From positions 7,563,958 to 7,627,957 of the forward strand of contig CM038913.1 in assembly GCA_021904315.1 (NCBI GenBank): a stretch of DNA of 64,000 nt. Direction: 5' to 3'. Shown here one piece after another: positions 47,411 to 59,590 of the stretch. The stretch is from Sphagnum magellanicum. Lineage: Eukaryota > Streptophyta > Sphagnopsida > Sphagnales > Sphagnaceae. How positions within the stretch are numbered: position 1 is the first letter of the stretch; the number at the start of each line of letters is the position of its first letter. A model generated the notes under the pieces. It did not search any database and was not told the DNA's origin. It was given only the letters and a program-made list of their open reading frames with translations. A program made the translations under genes and the position numbers.

Positions 47411-50400
47411 AATGTAAGGGTTTTCCTTTTCCCTCTTTCTGATGTCATTTGGCCTCCTATTCTCTGCAGAGAAAAAGGTTCCAGATCTGCACTTTTGTGT
47501 CATTTGTGACATAGAATTTGTTTGTAGGCTATGCTTTTGACTAGTAGCTACTGTCACTTGCAGGATGGGAAGTGAAAAGCAAGAGAGATATATGCACATT
47601 TATTGGGACGAATTCAAGAGCAACAGCTGCTGCAGTTACCACAAGTCATGGGACCTGTAGTGCCAATTGACTTAGTTTAGAGAAGCACCCTGAAAACAAC
47701 AGGCCATGTCACAAGGGTATATGCTTTTGGAGGCTCAGAGGAGATTTCTAGAGACAATGGAAGGTACTTACTTTATAAACACTCTTATCCTTTCTGGGCC
47801 ATGCACATTTTTTTGCCCATCTCCTCTTCCATTGATCTTTTTCATTACACTTGGTGGAAAAAGTGAAATGGTGGAGGAAGATGGGCATCTTTTCTTCCCC
47901 TTCAGGATTGTGGGGGAGATACTGGGCACAGCAGTCTTATGCCAAAAGTCCCATCTAGAGGAAATGATAAGGACACAATTGCTGGAGTCTCTATATCCAT
48001 GGAATTCTGTATTCTTTAGTTGTAGTTTCCACATTCAAAACTGAAATGCTTAACATAAAAAATCCATAGTGGAGTCAGAGGCTTGTAGAGGTTTTGTGAC
48101 GAAGTGAAGGGAAAGTTGACGAGGTAAACAATACTGGTATATATTCAGCTCAGACTCTGTCAATTGGAAGATCCAGAGACATGTACCCTACACAGAAGCT
48201 TCCAGGTTGGTTTATCAAACTGCTAGGATTTCAATTCACACAAAGAAGAGTGAGTGAGTGAGTGTTCATCATTGCCTTTCATTCACATTGCTGCTTTATT
48301 CTACGTACCTGAATCTAGTCCTTTGTTCCTTCCAGTGTTGTAAGGGGGTTGGTTATGATACAGAAAGGGCGTAGAAGTGGTGCGAAGAAGAGGGATTAGT
48401 TTGTCTTCTTGTGTCTGTGACTGGTATGTATACTAGTATTTCGTTGTGGTTCTGATTCAATTGAGGCAAATTTCTTGCAACAATTGGAATGAAATTTCTG
48501 TAGACCAGATTTTGATTGCTCTTCCAGAGGATTCATGAAGTTCATTGTGGGTTGGAGAGAGAGAGAGAGAGGACAAACTCATGGTGCCATGGTTTGTCAC
48601 AGTGCGATCTCCTAAACCACAGTGCCCCTTGTTGTGCACTTGGGATCGTTGGAAAGCCCTCGAGTAAGGGGGTGCACCAAGGGGAAGTTCACTTATCTTG
48701 AGACTTCCTTAGGTCTGACACCTCAACATGTGGAAGTCTCAAGGTAAGGGGACTTTGCTTCAATGAAATATTAGTATTACTAATGGGGATTTCTTTTTAG
48801 GGTTTCTTTTATCTTCCGATTGTAGATCAATGGGTTTGACAACTCACAATTGCCTATGAAAGAAAAGAAAGAGATCGTGGAGTTGCCTTAACGGGGAAAT
48901 CTCATGTAGAATGTATTGTCTTATGGGAAATCCTTGTAAAGTCCTGATTTTGCAATTTAGAATGTCTGCATTTGTATGGGAAAATTAAATTCCCAATTCT
49001 TTGTGTAGTGTTTAGAGCTATAATGTGAAAGTTCTTAAATTCGGAATAAAATTTAATTTTCTGTATTTGGAAATTGAATAAAATCCTCCAAAAATAAATT
49101 TTAAAAGAGGAAATTTAGAGTATGATTTTGGTATCATTGCTTGATAAACCTTCAATGAGTACTATTTGATGGAGGTGGTTTTGTAGCTTTTAGACCTAAG
49201 TGTGAGAGATATTGAATTTTGAGGAATTTTTCGATTGGAAAATATTTTTTTTAATTCAAAATCAAAAAATTACCGAATATCATATTTCAAACTTAATGGG
49301 CTAAAGAAAGTGTATCATTTGCTTATTCTGTCAATATTGCAATTAAATGTGCTAAAGGGCACATGTTTGCACTACTAGAAAATAAAGGAAAGTCCAAAGT
49401 CATCATGTTTAGCTTTCTCAAAAAAGAATAGTTTTGGAATTTCTTTGTTTAAAAATCATGTCATGTGATAGTTTGAATAAACACTTGTTGTTATAGCCTC
49501 CTCAATTTGTGGTATGGTTCAAATTTTATAATTTATTTTCTTGGCATTGTATTAACTTTTGTCTATAAAAAATGTATATATTTTAAGTACATAAATATAA
49601 ATAAAAGTATTTATGTCATTCATGCCTACCTACAAACCTACATATGACCCTTTTGTACCTACCTTCTTCCCCATACCTCCTTTTCTTTCTTGTGTCTCTT
49701 TGATACTTGTTATGACCTTTTTTTCATTATTCGTCGTTGCTTTTAGTTTTAGAATTTGTGACATGCATTTCATGATCTATTGTAGGATTGAAGTTCAAGT
49801 TAGAAGCAATTTGAATTTGAGCTAACTCATCGAATTGGATTATTGTTTTTCTTGAATCAAAAAGAGTGATTTTTACATTGCACTTATTAAGGCATATGGT
49901 TTTCATTTTCACCAATATTCCAATGTAAATCATTGACATACATCAACATGAATGGTGAAGTTTGATAATTGAAAACCCTATTTTGCTTCCATTATTGAAT
50001 TTTGCCATTCTTATGCCTTGTGTTGTTACCATGTGTAAGAATAAGGGAATAGCTTTGATGTAATGGGTGTTTGTAACAATAAACATTATTGCCCTTATGA
50101 TTTTGGATAAGTGTATCAAGAAATTTATGAGGTTTAGGTGAGTGAACCCTATAGAACAAGGTTTTAAGGCATGTGTGGAGAGCTTCCCATTAATTGTAAC
50201 CCCACATAAAGATCAAGTTTTAAGCATGTATATGATCCTAACTGAAAAGTTATGAGAGTTTCATCTCTTTTGTTGTTCATGAGTCTTGGGAAGTTGTGTG
50301 GGTGTTGGTATGTATATTTACAAGAAAAACTACCTATTTATAAGGATTTAAATAAAAATAAACTCTCATAGGCTTAAACCCTTTCTAAGCTACACCTCCT

Positions 50401-51650
50401 TCACTTTACTCAAAGTTTTCCCCCTTTTTCTCATTATTTTTTATTCATCTTCTCGCCCATTTTGTCATTTATGTATTTAATAAATAGTTTTTTTTTAAAT
50501 ATGACACTTTGATTAAACTTTTGATTGAATTTTTTTAAGTTCAATTAATTTCAACAAATATTTTTAGTTTAAAAATATTTTTCCACTTTATTTTTTCTAT
50601 CTTATCCATTACAATATTCAAGGTGTTCATTGTAATAAGCAAAACCTTTCAAAAAAAAAGTTTACATACTTTTGCACTATCAATACCTTAAGAGAATCTC
50701 AACATAGATTTCATATGAAAACGTAAAAAGTATCATTTTGTAACCCATAAGTCATGGTCACAAATGTCATTCATTCTCTTTTTTTTTAATTTCAAAATTA
50801 AAAAATGACGAACTCATTTAATAAAACGAATTACAAAGATGCTTGTGTTTTTAAATTTCTTAAGTTTTATAAAATTCAAAAAGGTTGGTGTTCAAATGGA
50901 ATAGACATTGATCATGAAAATGTTGAACAAGAGATTTTTTAATTTTTTTAAATTAATAAAACATAGATGGACTAACATTTAAGGTTCTCAAGGACCTTAA
51001 CACTATTTTGATTGTTTTTGTAAACATGTGAAATGGATGAAAAATCATACAAAAAATATTTTTAAAATCATGACAATTTTTTTACATAAATTTTTACATC
51101 TTTCAAATCTTTTAATAATTTTTTTTCAAAATGATGAATATGCAAATGTAATTATTGATGATGAAAGAAGCATTAGAAATGTAAAAATTCATCATCAAAA
51201 TAATCACAAAAATGTAAAAGCATTAAGTTTAAGGTATTTTTCAAACCTAAGACCAAATGATAATATTTTTTACAAATGTGTTGAAATCTAAAATGATTAC
51301 CAATTAATTAATTGAACATAAAATGTGTGTATGTGAAATACAAACTGACATAAATTTGAAATTATATATTTTTATTACATAGCTATGAAAATATGTTTTT
51401 ATTTGCATATATAAATATATATATATTTAATGTGTAATTATAATGTTAAATTCATCCTTCAACAATGAACTTTACACACTCATAAATTGTGCCAAAATAT
51501 TTAAAGATTAATCTTTCAATTCCATTCACAAATCTATTTTATAAAAAAATTCATTCTTACAATAATTTTTTCCATTAAATGAAGGTGTTCTCAAAGGTCC
51601 AAAACATTCATTTATATATCAAATTTTTAAAAATCTAAAGTTTTACAATG
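47411..51650. other. 3' flank of the kinase gene and AT-rich spacer
   Basis: 47,411-48,500 is of gene-like composition and probably holds the 3' UTR; no further kinase coding was found. From 48,800 it becomes AT-rich. A CACTACTAGAAAAT phrase at about 49,370 resembles a CACTA transposon end, but no partner was seen. Open frames are short and unrecognised. Confidence 0.6.
48625..48755. repeat. Two adjacent stem-loops
   Basis: The first pairs CCCCTTGTTGTGCAC (48,625-48,639) with GTGCACCAAGGGG (48,672-48,684), apart from a 2-nt bulge. The second pairs CTTATCTTGAGACTTCC (48,692-48,708) with GGAAGTCTCAAGGTAAG (48,732-48,748) with one mismatch. Allowing two more mismatches the arms reach about 24 bp around a 23-nt loop. 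The block is more GC-rich than its flanks. Confidence 0.75.
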
Positions 51651-53449
51651 TCATGACATGTAATGTTATGACGTTCGGTGTCGTAAGGGTGTAAATCCCT
51701 ACTAAATTCTACTAAACAAAAAGACTAAAACTAATTAAAGGTAAAAACTAATCAACCAAAAATAAATGCACACACATATATATACAATGCATACAAGGAG
51801 GCTGAGACGAAATTCTCATGTATTAAATTGAATTGAAAAGGAGGAAAAGAAATGTAATGTATTTAAACAGTGGCTGTGTAATAGTCGTCATGAGCATCTA
51901 AAAATCTAATCTAATTATTGGAAAAACTCTCCCTGACAAAAGAATTTTTAAAAAACTAACAAAAGAAGGGAAGAGCTTGGCCTTTTATATAACCATGAAC
52001 AAAGTTGAAACCCTAAACAAGCCATAAGCCTAAAACACCTAATAGCATACAGTAACCTAAAAAAATACATTAATCCTAAAGGCATGATTAGCATGCTCGT
52101 AACCGATCGTCATGCATGAGACCATGCATACAGGCATCACAACAAATTATATGAAACATCAAGTGATTCAACATGCACATTAGTTTGTAACATGATTTTT
52201 TTAATAAGTTATTATTTTTGAATCATACACATTAATTTATGCAAAGATTTCTTTTCTGAGTCACCATTCTTGAATCGTGCACATAAATTTGTGTAATGAT
52301 TTTTTAATAAGTCATCATTTTTTAATCACGCACATTAATTTATGCAAAAAAAAAATTATGAATCATCATTCTTGAGTTATTCACATTAATTTGTATAAAG
52401 ACTTTTTTTATGAGTCATCATCTTTGATTCATGCACATTAATTTGTGTCAAAACTTTTATTATGAATCATCATCTTTGAATCATGCATATTAATTTATGC
52501 AAATATTTTTTTAATAAACCATCATGTTTGAAACATGTACATTAATTTGTACAAATATTTTTCATAATGAATTATCGTATTTGAATCATGCACATTAATT
52601 GAAACAGTGATTAATTAGTGATGATTTAATGAATAATTATTAAATTATAAAACCTTGCCACCTAATAAATTACCAATGTTAACCCTTAGGTAATTACATA
52701 AATAACAAGTTATTAACATCAAATTATATGTACACAATTTTTTTAATTTAAATTATAAAAATTAATAATTTATTTCAATGTTCACATATTACTTTCAAAA
52801 TATTGTGTTAAATCATACTATGACATTCCAACCAATGTGCAAATAATGCATCTCATAACCATGTGTTTTAACTTATTTTCCTTCTTGACGTTTTTTAAAA
52901 CAATTCATTTTTTAATATTAGTTAATTTTAAAAATATTATGAAATTAATAAAAATTGTGCAAAACATAATAAATCATCACGACGTGTGATGTTTTGTGCA
53001 CACACCTATTTTTTTTAAATTTATCTTTATGTTTTGAAAGCATCAAATGCATTTTCAATCACAATTCAACATGTATTCATTGAAATGTCAAATTGATTTT
53101 TAATAATAATAACATGGTCATACATTAGTAGGAAAAAATTAAATTTTAACCAATTGATTTACGACTACATGCGACTAATCATTAGTTGCAGCTATTTTTT
53201 GTTAATTTTTACAACTAGAAAATCACATTACACGTTTTCTTGGTCACATTTATGTTTGGGTTTCAACTATTAACTTCTTCATTACTCCAATGGATTTCTT
53301 TTGCATTACTTTTATTTCAAATGTCCTTGCATGGCGCATTAATTATAAAAGTGATTAAAAATGATAATTATAAATTATGTATATATTAACTTATAAATGC
53401 AAATGTTTTTGTATAAAAATAATTATATGTTTTATGTTATGGTAACTAA
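51651..53449. other. AT-rich spacer with minisatellite
   Basis: No gene. A block near 51,800-52,050, with AGCTTGGCCTTTTATATAACC, resembles retroelement flank sequence but has no partner. The 52-bp array follows. 53,130-53,260 has short ACGACTA/GCGACTAATC words like those near 8,480-8,600. Confidence 0.5.
52164..52605. repeat. 52-bp minisatellite, nine copies
   Basis: Units recur near 52164, 52220, 52272, 52323, 52374, 52425, 52478, 52530 and 52583. Each has GAATCATGCACATTAATTTG then GC-AAA, T-rich sequence and A(T)GAGTCATCAT. The core TGCACATTAATTTGTGCA is close to palindromic in most copies. Confidence 0.88.
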
Positions 53450-54707
53450 TGTTAACAAATAAAATATCTAATCAAGTGAAAACATAAATTTTTGTTGAAA
53501 AGAAATTAAAACATAATATTCACAACATGGAACATAACGTGGAAAAGTCCTCAAGGTTTTTATCACATCAAAAACATAAACTTGTGCAATGAAAAAAAAG
53601 GAGCCAAACCGTCAACACTAAAGTATTTAATTAAGAGACCAAACAAAAAATAACCAAATTAATTTAAGTAAAACAATAATTCAACCTTGTGAAAGTAACA
53701 TAATTATTTTTGTATTCCAATAATTAATGAAAACCTAGCTAGTTGAGCTTGAATTTTGAATGTTCCCTTTCAAATTCAAGTCCACATCCATGAGGTTCAC
53801 CTTCATGTTGATGATGTGAACCATGTGAACTTTTGAGTTAACCTCAAAATGTGGTTCTACCACATCTACCTTTACCTTTACATGTACTAATATTTGAATA
53901 AAAAACATTTTTTTAATCTTTCATTGAATGAAATACCAATGATTTTCATCTCTTCACTTATAAATAGGGTTATCAATTATTCAAAATCGAAAAATGTTTC
54001 TCAAACTACAATTGAAATTCAAAATTAGCTATAATTTTTTTCCACAATAATTATATCACCTTTATAGAATAATCAGTAGTGTTCATCTTGCACTTTTATA
54101 AATTATGCAACCTTTACTTGAATTGCATTTTGCGAACGTATATATTGGTGTTGTAGTTTTTCACTAATGTATCCCAAACTTGTTTGAGTGATTTCATATC
54201 TTGAATATGCATAATCCTTGAATCAAACACACTCATAAAAAATCAATACAAAATTTTTCTAACTTTCTCATGTCAAGTTTTGTTGGTTTGAATTTTTTGT
54301 TGTGTGAGGTTTTCTAAGAAAAAAGGTTATTTTTCATCATTGGCTATGAATTTTCAATAGTTTTTTTTATTAAAAAATTCATAATCCTAAAATTTTCCAC
54401 AATTGAAAATTGTTCTTATTTAATTTTTCAATTGCAATTTAAGAAACATTTTTTGTCATCTCTCAAAGCAACATTCAATGTTTTATTGGGGTTTCACAAA
54501 CAATTTGTTTCAAAAATGATTTTTTTCCTTAGGTTTATAAGGTTAAAGTTAAAGTTTTTTTCATTAGGTTTTTTGGATTAAGGTTAAGGTTGAACAAGAT
54601 GGACATTGCATACGTATGTATGTTTTGAGTATTATATGAGGTTCTATATTATGCATATGTTTGAAGTATATGTACATATTTACTTATATAATATCCTTGA
54701 TTTTGTC

Positions 54708-54897
54708 CGCTTGCGGTGATGTCCGATCCTCCTTTCCATCCATCCATCCCATCATCTGTCGTCATCCGTCCCATCATCCGCCCCCTCATCCGTCCCCTCA
54801 TAAAAAAGATAAAAGTTTTTAAAAAAAACTAAAACATGAACTAAGTTTAAATAAACATGGGACTTCACCGTGTCCGAAGGTCACAGGTACCCACTAG
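54708..54897 (+). mobile_element. Helitron-like 3' terminus, copy B
   Basis: Ends GACTTC, a 9-nt loop, GAAGGTC, 11 nt, CTAG. The next base is A, not the usual T. Upstream are CATCCGTCCC repeats (54,720-54,800) and an A-rich tract similar to copy A. The 5' limit is uncertain; TCCGCTTGCGG at 54,708 is only a candidate. Confidence 0.45.
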
Positions 54898-55264
54898 AAA
54901 CTAAATAAATAAATAAATATAGAAAAAAATGAAGATAGACAAAATAAGAATAGAAAAAATAAAAACATGAAACAAACATAAACAAAAAAAAGTAAAAACG
55001 CAAAAACTATAAAAAAGGAATGGAAAAACAAATGAAACAAGGAAAGGGAAATACAGTAAAATAATTTTAAAAGAAAAAAAATTACAAAAATGAAGCAACC
55101 AAATAAAGAGTAAAAAAAAATTTTAAATAAAACTTATAATAATGAAGAAAAACCCTACTTGAAAAAGAATGAAGTGTATCTTATTTCTCCAAACTTCAAA
55201 CTTGCATCCAAATAAACAAAAATATAAAAGTGAAAAAAAAACACTTTATTTTTATTATACAAAA

Positions 55265-55392
55265 TAATAATAAAAACAAAAAAACTTTTTTTTTTTTAAA
55301 AGATAAAATTTTCTAAAAAAAACTAAAACATGAACCAAGTTTAAAGAAACCGGGGGACTTCACAGTGCCCGAAGGTCACAGGTACCTACTAG
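55265..55392 (+). mobile_element. Helitron-like 3' terminus, copy C
   Basis: Nearly the same last 100 bp as copy B, 495 bp downstream in the same orientation, ending CTAG followed by T. It shares AACCAAGTTTAAAGAAACCG with the reverse strand of copy A, which is closer to it than copy B is. The upstream limit is unknown. It lies inside the LARD-like element. Confidence 0.5.
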
Positions 55393-56495
55393 TATCATAT
55401 AATATTTTGTATGATATTAAGTACATGATTACATACCAAATTTTTTCATGAAGGTCTTGATAATGTATTTATGTTCCATAATCTTCAAAATCCAAATTTT
55501 TTCCCCCAAGTTCTCCCAAACTGTATTTGTTCCACTCCAAATTTTATTTTGATATCTTTTAAATGTAAATTTCTGTCACCAACAACTTTGCAAAGTTACA
55601 CCACTCACATATGAACTTGGATTGATCTGAAATTTTGGTGCAACATGAAAAGTTATGTTTACTACCATCTTTCACAATTTCAATTCATTTGATTTCATAA
55701 AATGAAAAATCTTGCTACTTTTTTGAAACCATGTCAAACTTGGACCCAAACACAAAATGACTTACAATTCCCTCTAAATAACTCCAAACCCCTTTACATT
55801 TAAGAAACACATTAAATATATGTCTTCCACATTTATTTAAAATTTCATCCCTATTGATGATGATCACAAAGACTTATCAATTTTAAAATAAATTGATTTC
55901 AAAACTAAAGCTGAAACTTTAGGTACTTGGATCTCTTTCAATACATATCCAAATGGCATGAAATTTCTCTCACATATGTAATCATTTATGATCTATAAGA
56001 TCCCAAAACTACAAATCCAAAAACGCCTAAACAAAGGAGATATGACCAAAAATTCAAATCTAACACAAAATTTTCAAAAGTTCATAACTGTGACAAAAAA
56101 ATTCATTTTCATTTGAAAATTTGAAAATAGAAGTGCGTTATAACACTTTACAATCCTTACAAATTTCATTGCAAGATCTTATCGTAATAAATTTTAGATT
56201 TAGATTCAAAAATCTAACTTTCAGAACTTTCGATGTGTTAATGTCATGGGCATGAAAAACTACAATAACAAGAACTAAGCCAAGGACATAACAAGGAAAA
56301 CAAAACACAAGAAATGCAAGCCTAAATCTAATCCAAAACTAGAAACATAAAGACATAAGGCAAAAACACAATATATGGTAGAAGATGATTCAAATATAAA
56401 TTTATTCTGATAATATATAAAAACAAAGGTTATGAAAAGAAAATGTACACAAAATTGGTGCTCAATAGACTAAAAGTAATGAGAGGTCTTACCCT

Positions 56496-56745
56496 ATTTA
56501 TACCCCATTAGGGACTTAGTTTAAGGAAGGTTCCATAAAAGCTTCTTTGTGTGCATTGATTAAAAAAACTTCCTTCCTAACTAATAGTGAACTAAAATGT
56601 AATTAAAGGTTAATTCATATTATACCCCATTAAGGACCTACCTTAAAAAAACTTCCATAAAAGCTTCTATGTGTGCATTGACCAAGGAAACTTTTTGAAA
56701 AGTTAATAATAAACTAATAATTGACTAAAATTTAATTAAATGTTA
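56496..56745. repeat. 125-bp tandem duplication
   Basis: TTATACCCCATTAGGGAC..TTCCATAAAAGCTTCTTTGTGT at 56,496 recurs at about 56,621 (ATTATACCCCATTAAGGAC..). It lies in the interior of the LARD-like element. Confidence 0.75.
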
Positions 56746-59133
56746 ATATAAAGTTAACTAAAAGTTAACAATAATGCGAATGATGATGTAGGTGATTATG
56801 TTAATGTCAATATTGATGCGAACGAGGGGTGATGGTGGTGTCCGTGACAATTAATTCCTTTCACCTCCTTTTTTTTTTTTTTTTTTCTTCACATTTTTTC
56901 TTTTCCTTTCTGTTCTCTTACACTTGACAAACTCATGTGATACTACTAGAGACTCTCAAACTCTAATTATAAAAACTTTATAGCTTTAAATCTCTCTCAA
57001 CTTTCTCAACAAACAACTTAAGTTCTGATACCATGTTAACAAGTAGGAGATATAGTCAAGTGTAAACATAAATATTTATTGAAAGGAAATTAAAACACGA
57101 TGCTCACAACATGGAATATAACATCAACAACTCCTTAGGGTTTTTGTCACATCAAAGACACAAACTTATGTAATGAATAAAAAAAAAATCAAACCATCAA
57201 CACTAAGATATTTAAATAAAAGACTAAACAAAAAATAACCAAATTAATATAACTAAAGAAATATAAATAAATAAAAAATCCCTACAAATGCAAAAATAAT
57301 AGATATATTTTATGAAGATGAGATAACTCCACTATCACAATTTTACTTCCAAAGTGCAATAAAAAAACCTATTAATGCAAAAACAAGTACAATTCAAGTG
57401 GAAGCCATTAAAAACCCAACCAATGGACTTCAAAATCGGAAGTTGATACAAGAAGAGAAGGAAAAGAAACTCGAATGAATAAGCTTATTTTTGGAGTTAT
57501 GCCACCATAAGTAAAACATGTTACATTAACAAAAAGAACAAGTATTAAACTTTATACCATGAATGATATGCTCCGTATGAAATAGAAATGGAATATATCA
57601 TGCCAGTGATTATTATTCTTAAAATGTACTACTTGATGCATTGTTTCCAAATCTGTCTATGGGTAGGAGTAACAATTCTTATGATGGGAACAAGCATCAC
57701 AAATAGTCAAATTTTTCTATGTGGATAATAGAGATCTGGAGTGGAGAAAGTATTGAACATATAACATTATATGTTGCTACATTCAATACCACCAACCTAA
57801 AGGATATGGTTCTAAAGTTTGAAGTAGGCTATTCATGACTCTATGCACTACGACATTATTATAAGTTGTAGATTGCATTTGAAGATTACTACTATCGCCA
57901 TTAGACTTCAACATCGAGTAGACCCACTTTCATTATGACACGAATGGAAGTTATTCCAAATCATGTGGAAAGTAGGGCCAAGACCCAACTTGAGAAATGG
58001 AAGTAAGTCATGGATGATTGCCAGGAATTAGCTTGTCTCATTAACATTATAGATCACACCATGGTTTCTATCATTTAGAAGATTACTGAGAATGAGTAAA
58101 CTAAGTATTTTGTTCGAGAAGCACATTTGGTAACAAACAAATTATCCCTATGAATAACCATCTTGATAACAAGGCACTAGGTTGAGAAGATGTCCAAGTA
58201 ACCACGTGTTGGTAAATTCATTCACTACCAACAATGTTTATCATGCCCTATGAAGATTAAATAGACTAGCAAATACCTTTAGAGGCAATGGATTACACAT
58301 ACCAAGGAAGGAGCGGAGTCTTTTGACAATGAAATTGACGACTTTCTCACTACGGCACAACTGATATTTTATGCCAACATAAGATGTTCTAGGAGTTAGG
58401 AACTTGTAGTAAAATAAAAAGACTTTTGCAATATGTGTAGCTAAAATGTGTGTGCAACTATGTGGGGACACTACAACACTAAGAAGGGGATAATGTAAGG
58501 GGAATACTTAGGCATGTTGGTAAAAAGTAGAAATACTAAACAAATTTAACCAAGTTTCTTTTGGGAAATGTCAAACCATAGCATGTCAATAATACCATAG
58601 ATAGTAAGTTCACTATGTTGACATGATAAACAAACAGGGTAACTACCTACCGATATGACACAAAATGGTTACAACCGTTTCTTGTAACTACTAGAAGGTA
58701 TATTGATATAAGGGTAAAGTTGTCACATGAAATTTAGAGAAGACATGATGAGGACATTATTTTGAATAATGGTAGTGGTGTCTCTTAGTGATAAGACTAT
58801 TCTATGAGAGAAGCATGGCATGTATGTTTATGATTTATTGAAGCTTAAGTATTTTCCCAATGTTGCTAATAGTCTCATTTCCATAATGGCATAATTGTTA
58901 AATGTAGTTCTTCAACATTAGTAAGGAAGTCTCCAATAATATTTTAGATGTCTTAGTTAATGTTTTTACATGGTATTTATATTAATGGAGTAGGACAAAA
59001 ATCTAAAACGATGCAAAAATGTATCACTGACACACCACACTCGCATAACTTATATTATGTTAGCTTTGAGGATTATGTTAAACTTAAGAAATTGGTTATG
59101 ATATGTTTCATAAAAAAAAACTTGCTTTCAAGC

Positions 59134-59140
<7 letters not shown>

Positions 59141-59174
<34 letters not shown>
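59141..59174. repeat. (AT)n microsatellite
   Basis: About 17 AT units after ACATAC. Confidence 0.95.
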
Positions 59175-59176
<2 letters not shown>

Positions 59177-59385
59177 CATGGAAGCTTGTTTCATTTCTTG
59201 AAAAAGGTCTCTCATATGTTTGTTCGAGACATTTCTGAAGCAAACATTTTCTTTTTTTATTATAACCTAGTCAATGCGACAATTTTTACCTTCCAGTGAA
59301 ATTCATTTCATACCTTTTGTTAAATAACATGCTTTTGATGTTTTATAAAAAAACAAATCTATAAATTTTCGCTACTTAAAATCTT

Positions 59386-59590
59386 TTAGCCATTGCCAAG
59401 AATGTCTTAATAAAAACCTCTTTGCGTTCATGTGATTCTGCATGCTCCTCTTCGCATTTAGCCATTATTAAGAATGTTTCGGCAAGAAACTTTTCTCTCC
59501 TATGATTTTCCATGCTCCTCTTCACAGTTAGCCATTGCTAAGAATGTTTTGATAAGAAACTTTTCACTCTTGTGATTCTCCATGCTCCTA
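59386..59590. repeat. 70-bp minisatellite, three copies
   Basis: Units start TTAGCCATT near 59,386, 59,457 and 59,528. Each contains AAGAATGT, AAGAAAC(T/C)T, TGTGATTCT and ends CATGCTCCT. Confidence 0.88.

Larger units (their letters stand above)
53450..57251 (-). mobile_element. Probable non-autonomous LTR retrotransposon (LARD-like)
   Basis: Two direct repeats of about 217 bp, 53,450-53,666 and 57,034-57,251, both start TGTTAACAA and share CACAACATGGAA, CACATCAAA.ACA.AAACTT and AACAAAAAATAACCAAATTAAT. Just inside the right copy, on the minus strand, lies TGGTATCAGAACTT, which matches the initiator-Met-tRNA primer site (TGGTATCAGAGC) and sets the orientation. ACTAA flanks both ends (53,445-53,449 and 57,252-57,256) as a possible target duplication. 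The LTR ends lack CA and no polypurine tract was seen. The interior has no coding domain. Confidence 0.55.

Noticed and set aside
58241..58471. 76-codon minus-strand frame as a retrotransposon remnant
   Set aside because: No catalytic or domain motif could be identified; similarity to pol proteins was only impressionistic.
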